This document shows, piece by piece, positions 54,258 through 63,502 of a stretch of DNA of 64,000 nucleotides. The position numbers and the translations under genes were made by a program. Source of the DNA: Rhodovulum kholense (GTDB lineage Bacteria > Pseudomonadota > Alphaproteobacteria > Rhodobacterales > Rhodobacteraceae). The notes under the pieces were generated by a model. The model made no database searches and had not been told where the DNA came from. It saw only the letters and a program-made list of their open reading frames with translations. Location: assembly GCF_003053725.1 (NCBI RefSeq), contig NZ_QAYC01000003.1, forward strand, positions 124,001-188,000, in the 5' to 3' direction. How positions within the stretch are numbered: the stretch's first letter is position 1; each line of letters starts with the position of its first letter.

Positions 54258-54314
54258 ATTTCCGTTTCCCCGCGCCTCTACCCACCCCGGCAAGGACCAG
54301 CACCCGGGGGGCAG

Positions 54315-55148
<834 letters not shown>

Positions 55149-55210
55149 CAGCTTTCCCGCCCCCCGGGTCGGTCCGACGGGGCATTCCAACCGAAAGAAA
55201 GAGTAAGACC

Positions 55211-56116
55211 ATGACCCGACTGCTTGCTGCCCTTGTCGCGACCTCCGCGCTGGCCGCGCCCGCCTTCGCGCAGGACAAGATCGACGAATTCCGCATCGGC
55301 ATCCTCGGCGGCGAGAACGCCCAGGACCGCCTGAACTCCTACGAATGCCTGCGCGTCAAGTCCGAGGACCTGCTGGGCGTGCCGACCAAGCTGTTCGCTC
55401 CCGCCGATTATGACGGCGTGATCCAGGGCCTTCTGGGCGGCACCATCGACATGGCCTGGCTGGGAGCCTCGGGCTATGCCAAGGTCTATCTGGAAGACCC
55501 GACCGCGGTCGAGCCGGTGCTGGTCAAGGTCAACACCGACGGGTCCTACGGCTATTACGCCATCGGCTTTGCCCGCAAGGACAGCGGCATCGCCTCGCTC
55601 GACGACATGCAGGGCAAGAAATTCGGCTTCGGCGATCCGAACTCGACGAGCGGTTATCTGATCCCCTCGATCGAGATCCCGGCCGAGACCGGCCATTCGA
55701 TGCAGTCGGGCGACTTCTTCGGCGAGGTCGTGTTCACCGGCGGGCACGAACAGACCATCGTCGCGGTCAACAACGGCGATGTCGATGCGGGAGTGACCTG
55801 GGCCGACGGGCAGGGCAACTGGGAAGACGGCTATAATTCCGGCGCGCTGCGCAAGGCCGTCGATGCGGGCATCGTCGACATGAATGACATGGTCGAGATC
55901 TGGCGGTCCAAGCAGATCCCGGAAGGCCCGTTCGTGCTGCGCACCGCGCTGCCGGAAGATGCCAAGCTGAAGATGACCGCGCTGGTGGCGTCGCTGGCCT
56001 CGATGGACCCCGACTGTTCCTATGGCGTGCTGGCGGGCGAGGCGAAGGGCGTGATGCCGATCACCCATGACGCCTATCTGTCGATCATCGAGGCCCGCAA
56101 GGCGCAATCGAACTGA
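55211..56116 (+). CDS. phnD: Phosphonate ABC transporter substrate-binding protein
   Basis: A 301-residue periplasmic binding protein with signal peptide (to PAFAQ). RIGILGGENAQDRLNSYECL, DMAWLGASGYAKVY and FGFGDPNSTSGYLIPS form the phosphonate-binding lobes. It captures alkylphosphonates for PhnE1/E2. A long stable hairpin after its stop may raise its level relative to the membrane subunits. Confidence 0.97.
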   Translation: MTRLLAALVATSALAAPAFAQDKIDEFRIGILGGENAQDRLNSYECLRVKSEDLLGVPTKLFAPADYDGVIQGLLGGTIDMAWLGASGYAKVYLEDPTAVEPVLVKVNTDGSYGYYAIGFARKDSGIASLDDMQGKKFGFGDPNSTSGYLIPSIEIPAETGHSMQSGDFFGEVVFTGGHEQTIVAVNNGDVDAGVTWADGQGNWEDGYNSGALRKAVDAGIVDMNDMVEIWRSKQIPEGPFVLRTALPEDAKLKMTALVASLASMDPDCSYGVLAGEAKGVMPITHDAYLSIIEARKAQSN

Positions 56117-56130
56117 GCCGGATCACCGGC

Positions 56131-56160
56131 GGCGGCGGGCCCCTGTTCGGGTCCGCCGCC
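56131..56160 (+). other. Strong hairpin between phnD and phnE
   Basis: A 12-base stem with one G-U (56131-56142 with 56149-56160) and a 6-base loop, without a U-tract. Such hairpins after binding-protein genes stabilise the upstream message or attenuate read-through. Confidence 0.7.
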
Positions 56161-56181
56161 TTCTCGTGAAAGTACCTCCTC

Positions 56182-57048
56182 ATGGCCGACAGCTTCCCCG
56201 CCCCCCGGATCGATCCGATCCGCAGCCGCTATCTCGATCTGGTGCGCCGCCGGCAGCTTTATTCGGGCCTGACGCTGACGATCTTCGCGGTGCTGATGGC
56301 GTCAGGCTTCGGGCTTGCCAATGACCGCAATGCCGGCGGGTTTCTGGACGGGATCGGCAACATCTTTGCCTTCCCGGCCAATGTGATCGAAGAGGCCGCC
56401 GCCAAGATCGCCGACATGCCCGCCAATCTGCTGCGCTTCTTCCCGGCGCTGGTCGAGACGGTCAACATCGCCGCGGTCTCGACCCTTGTGGGCGGGACGG
56501 CCGGGTTTGCGCTGGCGCTCTTGTCGACCCGGGGGCTGGCGCCCTGGGCGCTGGCGATTCCGCTCTTTCGCCGGGCGATGGATGTGATGCGGGCGGTGCC
56601 CGAGATCGTCATCGCGCTGGTCCTGATCTACGTGCTGGGCGGCGGGCCGGTGCCCGCGATGATCGCCATCGCCTTTCATACCGCGGGCGCGCTGGGCAAG
56701 CTGTTCTCGGAGGTCAATGAGAACGCCGACCTTAAGCCCGTCGAGGGGCTCGCTTCGGTCGGCGCGGGCTGGGCGCAGCGGATGTGGCTGGGGGTCGTGC
56801 CGCAAGTGGCACCGAATTACCTCAGCTATGCGCTGTTGCGATTCGAGATCAATATCCGCGCCTCGGCGATCCTCGGCTTCGTCGGCGCGGGGGGGCTCGG
56901 CTACGAGCTGAAGAACGCGATGTCCTGGGGGCAGGGGCGGTTCGATCAGGCGGCGGCGATCTTCCTGCTGCTCTTCGCGGCCATCGTCGTCTTCGACCAG
57001 CTGTCGAGCCATGTCCGCGACCGCCTGACAAAGGGAGCCGCGGCATGA
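56182..57048 (+). CDS. phnE: Phosphonate ABC transporter permease
   Basis: A 288-residue membrane subunit with about six helices and the EAA loop region near GKLFSEVNENADLKPVEGLASVGAGWAQRMWLGVVPQVAPNY. It is the first of two PhnE genes. Its TGA overlaps the ATG of the second by four bases (ATGA). Confidence 0.96.
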   Translation: MADSFPAPRIDPIRSRYLDLVRRRQLYSGLTLTIFAVLMASGFGLANDRNAGGFLDGIGNIFAFPANVIEEAAAKIADMPANLLRFFPALVETVNIAAVSTLVGGTAGFALALLSTRGLAPWALAIPLFRRAMDVMRAVPEIVIALVLIYVLGGGPVPAMIAIAFHTAGALGKLFSEVNENADLKPVEGLASVGAGWAQRMWLGVVPQVAPNYLSYALLRFEINIRASAILGFVGAGGLGYELKNAMSWGQGRFDQAAAIFLLLFAAIVVFDQLSSHVRDRLTKGAAA

Positions 57049-58352
57049 GCGATACCGCGGTTCTCAAACGGGGCGCGGTCGGCCTGATCGGGCGCAAGCG
57101 TCTGATCGCCTTCGCGTTTCCGGGGCTGGTCCTGGCCTATCTGGCCTATGTCGCCATCGCCTTCGACGTGGCCGGGCTGGCCGAGAGGGCGCGGCTTGAT
57201 AATGGCCGGACGCTGCTGGCCGACAGCTACAGCTACAAGACCCATGTCACCCGCGACAACCGCTCGGGCGAGGTTACCGTCGCCATCGAGGGCGAGAGGA
57301 AGGGCACCTATGCCGCCGACGCGCCGCCCGACTGGGTCGAGCGCAAGGGCGCGCGCACCCAAATCGACCTGGGCGACGGCCATCTGGTCAGTTTCGGGCC
57401 GGAGATGGTGAGCTACAACGTCCCGGGCTACGGGCTGATCGAGGCGCGGCCCAGCGTTTCTGCCGGGGTCGAGACCAACCTGACCGGGCCGCTGCCCGAC
57501 TGGATCAGCCTGTCGCGGAACCGGCTTGCGGTGACGACCGAGGCCGGGCGGCTGACCGTGACCCGCAACCGAAGCGAGGTGTTCCGCTATTTCGTCGGAT
57601 GGGAGCTGTTCTTCTTCACCCTCGACAGCCCCTATCACGGGCACTCGGCCGCAAGCCTTCTGTTCGGCCCCCAGATCGATCCTGATCGCAGCAATCTCGC
57701 GGGCGCCTGGCACGATTTCTGGCGCAACCCGATGTGGCGTCACGCGGATGTGGCCTGGGCGCTGTTCGAGACCGTGCTGATGGCCTTTCTCGGCACCATG
57801 GGGGCCGCGCTGGTGGCCCTGCCGCTGGCTTTTCTGGCGGCGCGGAACTTCACGCCGGTGATGGCGATCCGCTTCGGCATAAGGCGGGTCTTCGATTTCG
57901 TGCGCGGGGTCGACGGGCTGATCTGGACCATCGTTCTGGCGCGCGCCTTCGGGCCGGGGCCGATGACCGGGGCGCTGGCGATCCTCTTCACCGACAGCGG
58001 CACCTTCGGCAAGATGTTCTCGGAGGCGCTGGAAAATGTCGACCGGCGCCAGATCGAGGGCGTGCAGTCGACCGGGGCGCCGCTGCTGGCGCGCTACCGC
58101 TTCGGGGTGATCCCGCAGATCACGCCGGTGCTGCTGTCGCAGGCGCTGTACTATCTGGAATCGAATACCCGCAGCGCCACCGTGATCGGTGCCATCACCG
58201 GCGGCGGGATCGGGCTTTTGCTGACCCAGGCGATCATCACCCAGAAGGACTGGGAAGAGGTCAGCTATTACATCGTGCTGATCGTGCTGATGGTCTCGGC
58301 GATGGACTGGATCTCGGGGATTCTCCGCCGCCGCCTGATCCGCGGCGCCTGA
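57045..58352 (+). CDS. phnE: Phosphonate ABC transporter permease, long second PhnE
   Basis: A 435-residue permease with an extra soluble stretch of roughly 130-170 residues after the first helix (NGRTLLADSYSYKTHVTRDN to RSEVFRYFVGW), rich in beta-like segments and presumably periplasmic. The permease core follows with the EAA loop GKMFSEALENVDRRQIEGVQSTGAP. The pair probably forms the heterodimeric channel. The extra domain may contact PhnD. Confidence 0.95.
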   Translation: MSDTAVLKRGAVGLIGRKRLIAFAFPGLVLAYLAYVAIAFDVAGLAERARLDNGRTLLADSYSYKTHVTRDNRSGEVTVAIEGERKGTYAADAPPDWVERKGARTQIDLGDGHLVSFGPEMVSYNVPGYGLIEARPSVSAGVETNLTGPLPDWISLSRNRLAVTTEAGRLTVTRNRSEVFRYFVGWELFFFTLDSPYHGHSAASLLFGPQIDPDRSNLAGAWHDFWRNPMWRHADVAWALFETVLMAFLGTMGAALVALPLAFLAARNFTPVMAIRFGIRRVFDFVRGVDGLIWTIVLARAFGPGPMTGALAILFTDSGTFGKMFSEALENVDRRQIEGVQSTGAPLLARYRFGVIPQITPVLLSQALYYLESNTRSATVIGAITGGGIGLLLTQAIITQKDWEEVSYYIVLIVLMVSAMDWISGILRRRLIRGA

Positions 58353-58405
58353 TCCCGCACCTTCCCCGCGGGGACGATGCGTCCCGCTTTCCGAGGAGCC
58401 CGCCG

Positions 58406-59023
58406 ATGCCCCGCCTGTCCGCCGAGACGCCCGTTCTGCATCCCGATTGCTCGGTCACAGGCTGTACCCTTGGCCGCTATGTCGAGATCGGGCAGGGCGC
58501 GCGGCTGCTGAACGTCGCCATGGGCGACTATTCCTATTGCGACCGCTATGCCGACATCGCCAATGCCGATCTGGGCAAGTTCGCCAATATCGCCGCCTTC
58601 GCCCGGATCGGGCCCACCGACCACCCGATGCAGCGCGCGAGCCTGCACCATTTCCTCTATCGCTCGGCCGATTACTGGGAGGATGCTGGGGACGACCCGG
58701 CCTTCTTCGCCCATCGCGCCAGCCGCCGCGCCCGGATCGGGCATGACACCTGGATCGGCCATGGCGCCATCGTCCGCCCCGAGGTAACGGTGGGTGACGG
58801 CGCGGTGGTGGGGGCGGGCGCCGTGGTGACCCGCGACGTGGCGCCCTATACCGTCGTGGCCGGGGTTCCGGCGGTGCCGATCCGCGACCGCTTTGCCCCC
58901 GCCATCGCCCGGCGGCTGCAGGCGCTGGCCTGGTGGGACTGGGATCATGCGGCGCTGCGGCATGCGCTGGACGGCTTTCGCAGCCTCTCTGTCGAGGCCT
59001 TCCTCGAGGCCCATGGCGGCTGA
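58406..59023 (+). CDS. Hexapeptide-repeat transferase of phosphonate metabolism
   Basis: A 205-residue left-handed beta-helix acyltransferase (xenobiotic acetyltransferase-like) with repeats such as VEIGQGARLLNVAMGDYSYCDRYADIANADLGKFANIAAF and VRPEVTVGDGAVVGAGAVVTRDV. This family is regularly found in phn operons and may acetylate aminoalkylphosphonates, taking the place of PhnO. It ends the phnCDEE transcript. Confidence 0.92.
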   Translation: MPRLSAETPVLHPDCSVTGCTLGRYVEIGQGARLLNVAMGDYSYCDRYADIANADLGKFANIAAFARIGPTDHPMQRASLHHFLYRSADYWEDAGDDPAFFAHRASRRARIGHDTWIGHGAIVRPEVTVGDGAVVGAGAVVTRDVAPYTVVAGVPAVPIRDRFAPAIARRLQALAWWDWDHAALRHALDGFRSLSVEAFLEAHGG

Positions 59024-59264
59024 GCCTGCCGCGCGGGCCGCCGGACAGAAAAAGGGGAACGGGCCGAAGCCGCATCCCCCTGAGCCTGCTGAAATCGAAG
59101 CTGAAATCCCCGGTCGCCTGACGGCGGAACAACCTCTACCGAAAACCCCGATCACACCGTTTAACGGGACTTAGTCTAATTCGCTTTTGTGGCGGATGCC
59201 TATGGAATTCGTTGCCGGGAGGTAAATTTTCTGCGACGCGGCTATAAATTTCGCTGCGTTGCGG

Positions 59265-60446
59265 CTATTCCGCCGCCATATCCAGCGCATGGATGCGATG
59301 GGCGAAGCGATGCGCCGCCTCGCCGGCCAGATAGGTCAGCCGCCCGCCCGCAATGGTCATCTCGACCGCGCGAGTCTCTTCGTTGATCACGCACAGATCC
59401 GCTCGGCGTCCGAAATCGAGCCGCCCCCGGTCGGGCAGGCGCAGGATCTCGGCCGGGTGCTGCGAGATCATCGCCCAGGCCTGCGGCAGGGTCCTGAGGC
59501 CCAGATCGACCAGCCGCCAGACCGCATGGGTCAGGGCGGGATAGTAGAAATCGGACACCAGCGCGTCGCACAGCCCCTGCGCGATCAGATCGGTGGCCGA
59601 GGCGTTGCCCGCCTGCGAGCCGCCCCGCGCCACATTGGGCGCGCCCAGCAGGACCGGGTCGTTCATCGCCTTGGCGGCGGCGGCGGCGCGGCGGGTGGTC
59701 GGGAACTCGGCGATGCGGGCCCCGATCATCGAGAACCGCTCGCGCGTCTCGCCGTCGGGATCGTCATGCGATCCGTACATCACGCCCATCAGGTCGAACG
59801 CCTCGGCCAGTCGGCACAGATGGCGCGGCACGTCGGGCGCCATCGCCTGCGCGGCGGCGACCGCGGCCATGTGATCCTGCACGGAGCGGCCGTTTTCGGT
59901 CGCCCAGTGGTGCAGCCGCTCGGGCCGCGCGCGCGCCAGCTCTTCGGCCTCTTCGAGGTGGTTGTTGAAGACGACATAGTCGATCCCGTGCCGCTCGACC
60001 GCCTCGAGCAGGCGTTGGGCGGTGCCCACGGTATGGGTCTCGCAGCGCAGCTGGATGCGCAGGTCGGTCAGCATCCGCGGCCGGTAGGCGTCGAGCGCGG
60101 CCATCAAGGCCTCGGCCTGATCGGGGGCACGGCGTCCGCCCTCCCAGGACCAGCCCTGGGCGAGCCAGCCGGTGGTGATGCCGTTCGCGGCCGCCTCGCG
60201 GTCGGTCGCGGCCAGCCCGACCTCGAGCGCGAAGGGCGCGGCGGGGCGGGGCGCGATATGCCGTTCGAAGGCGTCGCCATGCAGATCGACAATGCCCGGC
60301 AGGATCAGATAGCCCGACAGATCGACCTCGGGCAGCGGGCCCTTGGTGATCCGGCCATCGGCAATGGCAAGCGAGCGCCGTTGCAGCTCGCCGTCGCGCA
60401 GGATGGTCGCGCCGGTAAAGCGCAGGGGCTGAAGATACTGGGGCAT
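59265..60446 (-). CDS. phnM: Alpha-D-ribose 1-methylphosphonate 5-triphosphate diphosphatase
   Basis: A 393-residue amidohydrolase-fold enzyme that removes pyrophosphate from the C-P lyase intermediate. Motifs: GIVDLHGDAFERHIAPRP (metal HxD), NGITTGWLAQGWSWEGGRR, and MYGSHDDPDGE (DD metal site). It runs leftward after phnF, 110 bases away. The 241-base stretch to the previous gene (59024-59264) holds no gene but is AT-richer near 59160-59250. Confidence 0.96.
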   Translation of the reverse strand: MPQYLQPLRFTGATILRDGELQRRSLAIADGRITKGPLPEVDLSGYLILPGIVDLHGDAFERHIAPRPAAPFALEVGLAATDREAAANGITTGWLAQGWSWEGGRRAPDQAEALMAALDAYRPRMLTDLRIQLRCETHTVGTAQRLLEAVERHGIDYVVFNNHLEEAEELARARPERLHHWATENGRSVQDHMAAVAAAQAMAPDVPRHLCRLAEAFDLMGVMYGSHDDPDGETRERFSMIGARIAEFPTTRRAAAAAKAMNDPVLLGAPNVARGGSQAGNASATDLIAQGLCDALVSDFYYPALTHAVWRLVDLGLRTLPQAWAMISQHPAEILRLPDRGRLDFGRRADLCVINEETRAVEMTIAGGRLTYLAGEAAHRFAHRIHALDMAAE

Positions 60447-60556
60447 GTCGCTGCTCGGGCGGTCCTGAGGTTACGTGGCGACCGGGATACCTCTGCACTG
60501 TATCGCGGGTATGACAGCCCTCGCGGTTCTGCCTTCAATTCGATCATTCGCGGCGC

Positions 60557-61267
60557 TTACTCGGGCGCGACGATCAGGCTGACGCGGTCGCCCGCGAACC
60601 AAGTGCGGCCATATTCGACCGGCCGGCCCTCGGCATCGACGTTGATCGAGACGCTGCGCAGGATCGGGTCCCCCGGGCGCAATTCCAGATGCAGGGCCTG
60701 GGTCGGCGTGGCGCGCTTGGCGGTCAGCCGGGTCGAGGCGCGGGTGTAGTCCGCGACGCCCGCGCGCGCCAGCGCCCGGGTCACCGAGGGGTCTTCGGCC
60801 AGCGCGTCGAGCAGCCCGGGCAGGCGGTCGGCCGGGAACACGCTGCGAAACAGCGCGATCGGCTGACCGTCGGCCAGCGAGATGCCCTCGTAGACATGGA
60901 CGGCCGCGCCCTCGGGCAGGGCCAGCGCCTCGGCCTCGCGCCGGTCGGCCTTGCCGGTCGCACGCAGCAGCACCTTGCGGTCGGCGCTGCGCCCGGCCGC
61001 GGCGAGGTTCTGGTGAAACCGCACCCGGCGGCCCAGCGGATAATCGGTCGGCCGCGCCGCCACATAGACGCCCGAGCCGCGCCGGGCATGCACCAGCCGC
61101 GCCTCGGCCAGATCGGCCAGCGCCCGCCGGACGGTATGGCGATTGACCCCGAACCGGCGCGCCAGGTCGGCCTCGGTCGGCAGCTTGTCGCCGGGCCGGT
61201 AGCGGCCCGCGGCGATTTCGTCGCGAAGCGTCGCGGCGATCGAGGTCCAGAGCGCGGTCGGGGTCAT
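60557..61267 (-). CDS. phnF: PhnF, GntR-family regulator of phosphonate genes
   Basis: A 236-residue GntR/HutC regulator: winged HTH (IAAGRYRPGDKLPTEADLARRFGVNRHTVRRALADL) and a UbiC-like effector domain. It is divergent from phnGHIJ. The 123-base gap contains three direct heptamers that may be its operators and a Pho-box-like repeat that overlaps its own start codon. Confidence 0.95.
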   Translation of the reverse strand: MTPTALWTSIAATLRDEIAAGRYRPGDKLPTEADLARRFGVNRHTVRRALADLAEARLVHARRGSGVYVAARPTDYPLGRRVRFHQNLAAAGRSADRKVLLRATGKADRREAEALALPEGAAVHVYEGISLADGQPIALFRSVFPADRLPGLLDALAEDPSVTRALARAGVADYTRASTRLTAKRATPTQALHLELRPGDPILRSVSINVDAEGRPVEYGRTWFAGDRVSLIVAPE

Positions 61268-61283
61268 GTCATCGAAACTTCAT
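61266..61283 (+). promoter_or_regulatory. Candidate Pho box upstream of phnG
   Basis: ATGTCAT-CGAA-ACTTCAT with 11-base spacing, 108 bases before the phnG start and overlapping the phnF start codon. It is matched by the site before phnC. Confidence 0.6.
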
Positions 61284-61325
61284 CCAGGTGGCGCTTGCAC
61301 GACTCGGGAAGCGCGCGTAGGGATT

Positions 61326-61353
61326 TGTCTAGTTGTATAGGGAATCTGTAGAG
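61326..61353 (+). promoter_or_regulatory. Candidate PhnF operator: three direct heptamers
   Basis: TGTCTAG (61326), TGTATAG (61334) and TGTAGAG (61347) share the form TGTnkAG. They lie midway between divergent phnF and phnG. Confidence 0.4.
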
Positions 61354-61365
61354 GTCGGACAAGCC

Positions 61366-61374
61366 TGTGGATAA
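61366..61374 (-). other. DnaA-box consensus, copy 1
   Basis: TGTGGATAA, the reverse complement of TTATCCACA, 17 bases before the phnG ATG. A second exact copy in the same orientation lies 98 bases on, at 61464-61472 within phnG. Confidence 0.6.
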
Positions 61375-61390
61375 CTCGGCAAGCAGTCGG

Positions 61391-61837
61391 ATGACCGAAC
61401 CGGAAACACGTCGCGAATGGATGGGGCTGCTGGCGCGCGCGCCTGCGGCGACGCTGGAGCGCCTGTGGATAAGTCTGGGACCAGATCCCGAATACGCATG
61501 GCTTCGGCCCCCCGAAACCGGAGGGGTGATGGTGCGCGGCCGGATGGGGGGCACGGGCGCGCCCTTCAACCTCGGGGAGGTGACGGTTACCCGCTGTGCG
61601 CTGCGACTGCAAGAGGGGGGCGTGGTCGGTCATGCCTGGGTGCAGGGGCGCGACAAGGCCAAGGCGCGCCGGGCCGCGCTGGCCGATGCGCTGATGCAGA
61701 CCGGGCGGGCGGACGAGCTGCGCGCGCGGCTGCTGGACCCGCTGGCCGAAGAGATGGCGGCGGCTGAAACGGGGCGGGCGGCGCGGGCCGCCGCGACCCG
61801 GGTCGAGTTCTTCACCATGGTGCGCGGAGAGGATTGA
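61391..61837 (+). CDS. phnG: Phosphonate C-P lyase system protein PhnG
   Basis: A 148-residue subunit of the PhnGHIJ core complex. Recognisable segments are RREWMGLLARAPAATLERLW, PETGGVMVRGRMGGTGAPFNLGEVTVTRC and GHAWVQGRDKAKARRAAL. ATG 61391 (MTEPETRRE) gives the usual length; GTG 61367 is also in frame. phnH starts four bases after its stop. Confidence 0.96.
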   Translation: MTEPETRREWMGLLARAPAATLERLWISLGPDPEYAWLRPPETGGVMVRGRMGGTGAPFNLGEVTVTRCALRLQEGGVVGHAWVQGRDKAKARRAALADALMQTGRADELRARLLDPLAEEMAAAETGRAARAAATRVEFFTMVRGED

Positions 61838-61841
61838 GGCG

Positions 61842-62411
61842 ATGGACGATCAGGCCCTGTCGGGCGGTTTTGCCGACACCCCGCGCGAGGCGGCGCTGGC
61901 GTTTCGCGCGGCGCTGACCGCGATGGCGCGGCCCGGGCGCATCGAGGCTGTCGCGGGGGCGCGGCCGCCCGCGCCGCTGTCGGTTGCCGCCGGGACGCTT
62001 CTTCTGGTGCTGGCCGATCCGACGACCCCGGTGCATCTGGCGGGCGCGCTCGACCGGCCCGGCCTCCGCGACTGGCTGCGGTTTCACACCGGGGCGCCGC
62101 TTTCGGACCGCGCGGGCGCCGTCTTTGCCGTCGGGCGCTGGGCCGATCTGTTGCCGCTCGATGCCTACAGCCTCGGGACGCCCGATTATCCCGACCGCTC
62201 GGCCACGCTGATCGTCGAGATGGACGCGCTTGACGCGACGGGGGCGCGGCTGACCGGCCCCGGCATCGAGACCAGCCATGGGCTGTCGCTGCCCGAGATC
62301 GCGGCCTTCCGGGCCAATCGGGCGCGGTTTCCGCTGGGGCTCGATTTCTTCCTGACCGCGGGCGAGCGGCTGGCCGCGCTGCCCCGGAGCACGCATGTGG
62401 AGGCCGTCTGA
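61842..62411 (+). CDS. phnH: Phosphonate C-P lyase system protein PhnH
   Basis: A 189-residue subunit of the C-P lyase core. Family marks are REAALAFRAALTAMARPGRIEAV near the start and a C-terminal LGLDFFLTAGERLAALPRSTHVE. PhnH helps transfer methylphosphonate onto ribose triphosphate. Its stop shares a base with the phnI ATG. Confidence 0.97.
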   Translation: MDDQALSGGFADTPREAALAFRAALTAMARPGRIEAVAGARPPAPLSVAAGTLLLVLADPTTPVHLAGALDRPGLRDWLRFHTGAPLSDRAGAVFAVGRWADLLPLDAYSLGTPDYPDRSATLIVEMDALDATGARLTGPGIETSHGLSLPEIAAFRANRARFPLGLDFFLTAGERLAALPRSTHVEAV

Positions 62412-63502
62412 TGTATGTTGCCGTCAAGGGGGGCGAGCGGGCGATCGACGCGGCCCATGCCTGGCTGGCCGAGGAACGCCGGGGCGATCCCGCGATCCCG
62501 GAACTCGCCGTCGCCCAGATCCGCGAACAGATGACGCTGGCGGTCAACCGGGTGATGGCCGAGGGCTCGCTGTACGATCCCGATCTGGCCGCGCTGGCGA
62601 TCAAGCAGGCGCGGGGCGATCTGATCGAGGCGATCTTCCTGATCCGCGCCTATCGCACCACCCTGCCGCGCCTGGGGGCGTCCGAACCGGTCGAGACCGG
62701 CGGGATGCGCTGCGACCGCCGGATCTCTGCCACCTTCAAGGACGTGCCGGGCGGGCAGGTGCTGGGGCCGACCTTCGATTATACCCACCGGCTGCTGGAT
62801 TTCGCGCTGGCCGCCGAGGGCGAGGTACCGGAGGCTGCCACCGCCGCCCCGGATGCGGCGCCCAAGCCCCGGATCACCGGGCTTCTGGACCGCGACGGGT
62901 TGATCGAGACGGAACCGGCCTCGGACGAGACCCCGCCCGATCTGACCCGCGAACCGCTGGGCTTTCCCGCGGGCCGCGCGCTGCGGCTGCAGGCGCTGAC
63001 CCGCAGCGACGAGGGCTTTGCGCTGGGCATGGCCTATTCGACCCAGCGCGGTTACGGGCGCAACCACCCCTTCGTGGGCGAGCTGCGCCTGGGCCGGGTG
63101 GGCGTCGAGGTAGAGATCCCCGAGCTGGGCTTTGCCGTCGAAATCGCCGAGATCGAGCTGACCGAATGCGAGACCGTGAACCAGTTTGCGGGCTCGAAGA
63201 CCGAGCCGCCGCAATTCACCCGGGGCTATGGCCTGGTCTTCGGCCAGTCCGAGCGCAAGGCGATTTCCATGGCGCTGGTCGACCGCGCGCTGCGCTGGGA
63301 GGACCTGGGCGAGGATTTCACGGGCGCCCCGGCGCAGGATGCCGAATTCGTCATTTCGCATGGCGACAACATCCAGGCCTCGGGCTTTCTCGAACATATC
63401 AAGCTGCCGCATTACGTGGATTTCCAGTCCGAGCTGGAGCTGGTGCGGCGGATCCGGGCCGAAGCCGCAGCCAGCGCGGCCGAGCGGGAGGCGGCGGAAT
63501 GA
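62411..63502 (+). CDS. phnI: Phosphonate C-P lyase system protein PhnI
   Basis: A 363-residue nucleosidase-type subunit, which with PhnG/H/L replaces the adenine of ATP by methylphosphonate. The start MYVAVKGGERAIDAAHAWLAEERRGD and the C-terminal SHGDNIQASGFLEHIKLPHYVDFQSEL are family signatures. It overlaps phnJ by four bases. Confidence 0.98.
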   Translation: MYVAVKGGERAIDAAHAWLAEERRGDPAIPELAVAQIREQMTLAVNRVMAEGSLYDPDLAALAIKQARGDLIEAIFLIRAYRTTLPRLGASEPVETGGMRCDRRISATFKDVPGGQVLGPTFDYTHRLLDFALAAEGEVPEAATAAPDAAPKPRITGLLDRDGLIETEPASDETPPDLTREPLGFPAGRALRLQALTRSDEGFALGMAYSTQRGYGRNHPFVGELRLGRVGVEVEIPELGFAVEIAEIELTECETVNQFAGSKTEPPQFTRGYGLVFGQSERKAISMALVDRALRWEDLGEDFTGAPAQDAEFVISHGDNIQASGFLEHIKLPHYVDFQSELELVRRIRAEAAASAAEREAAE

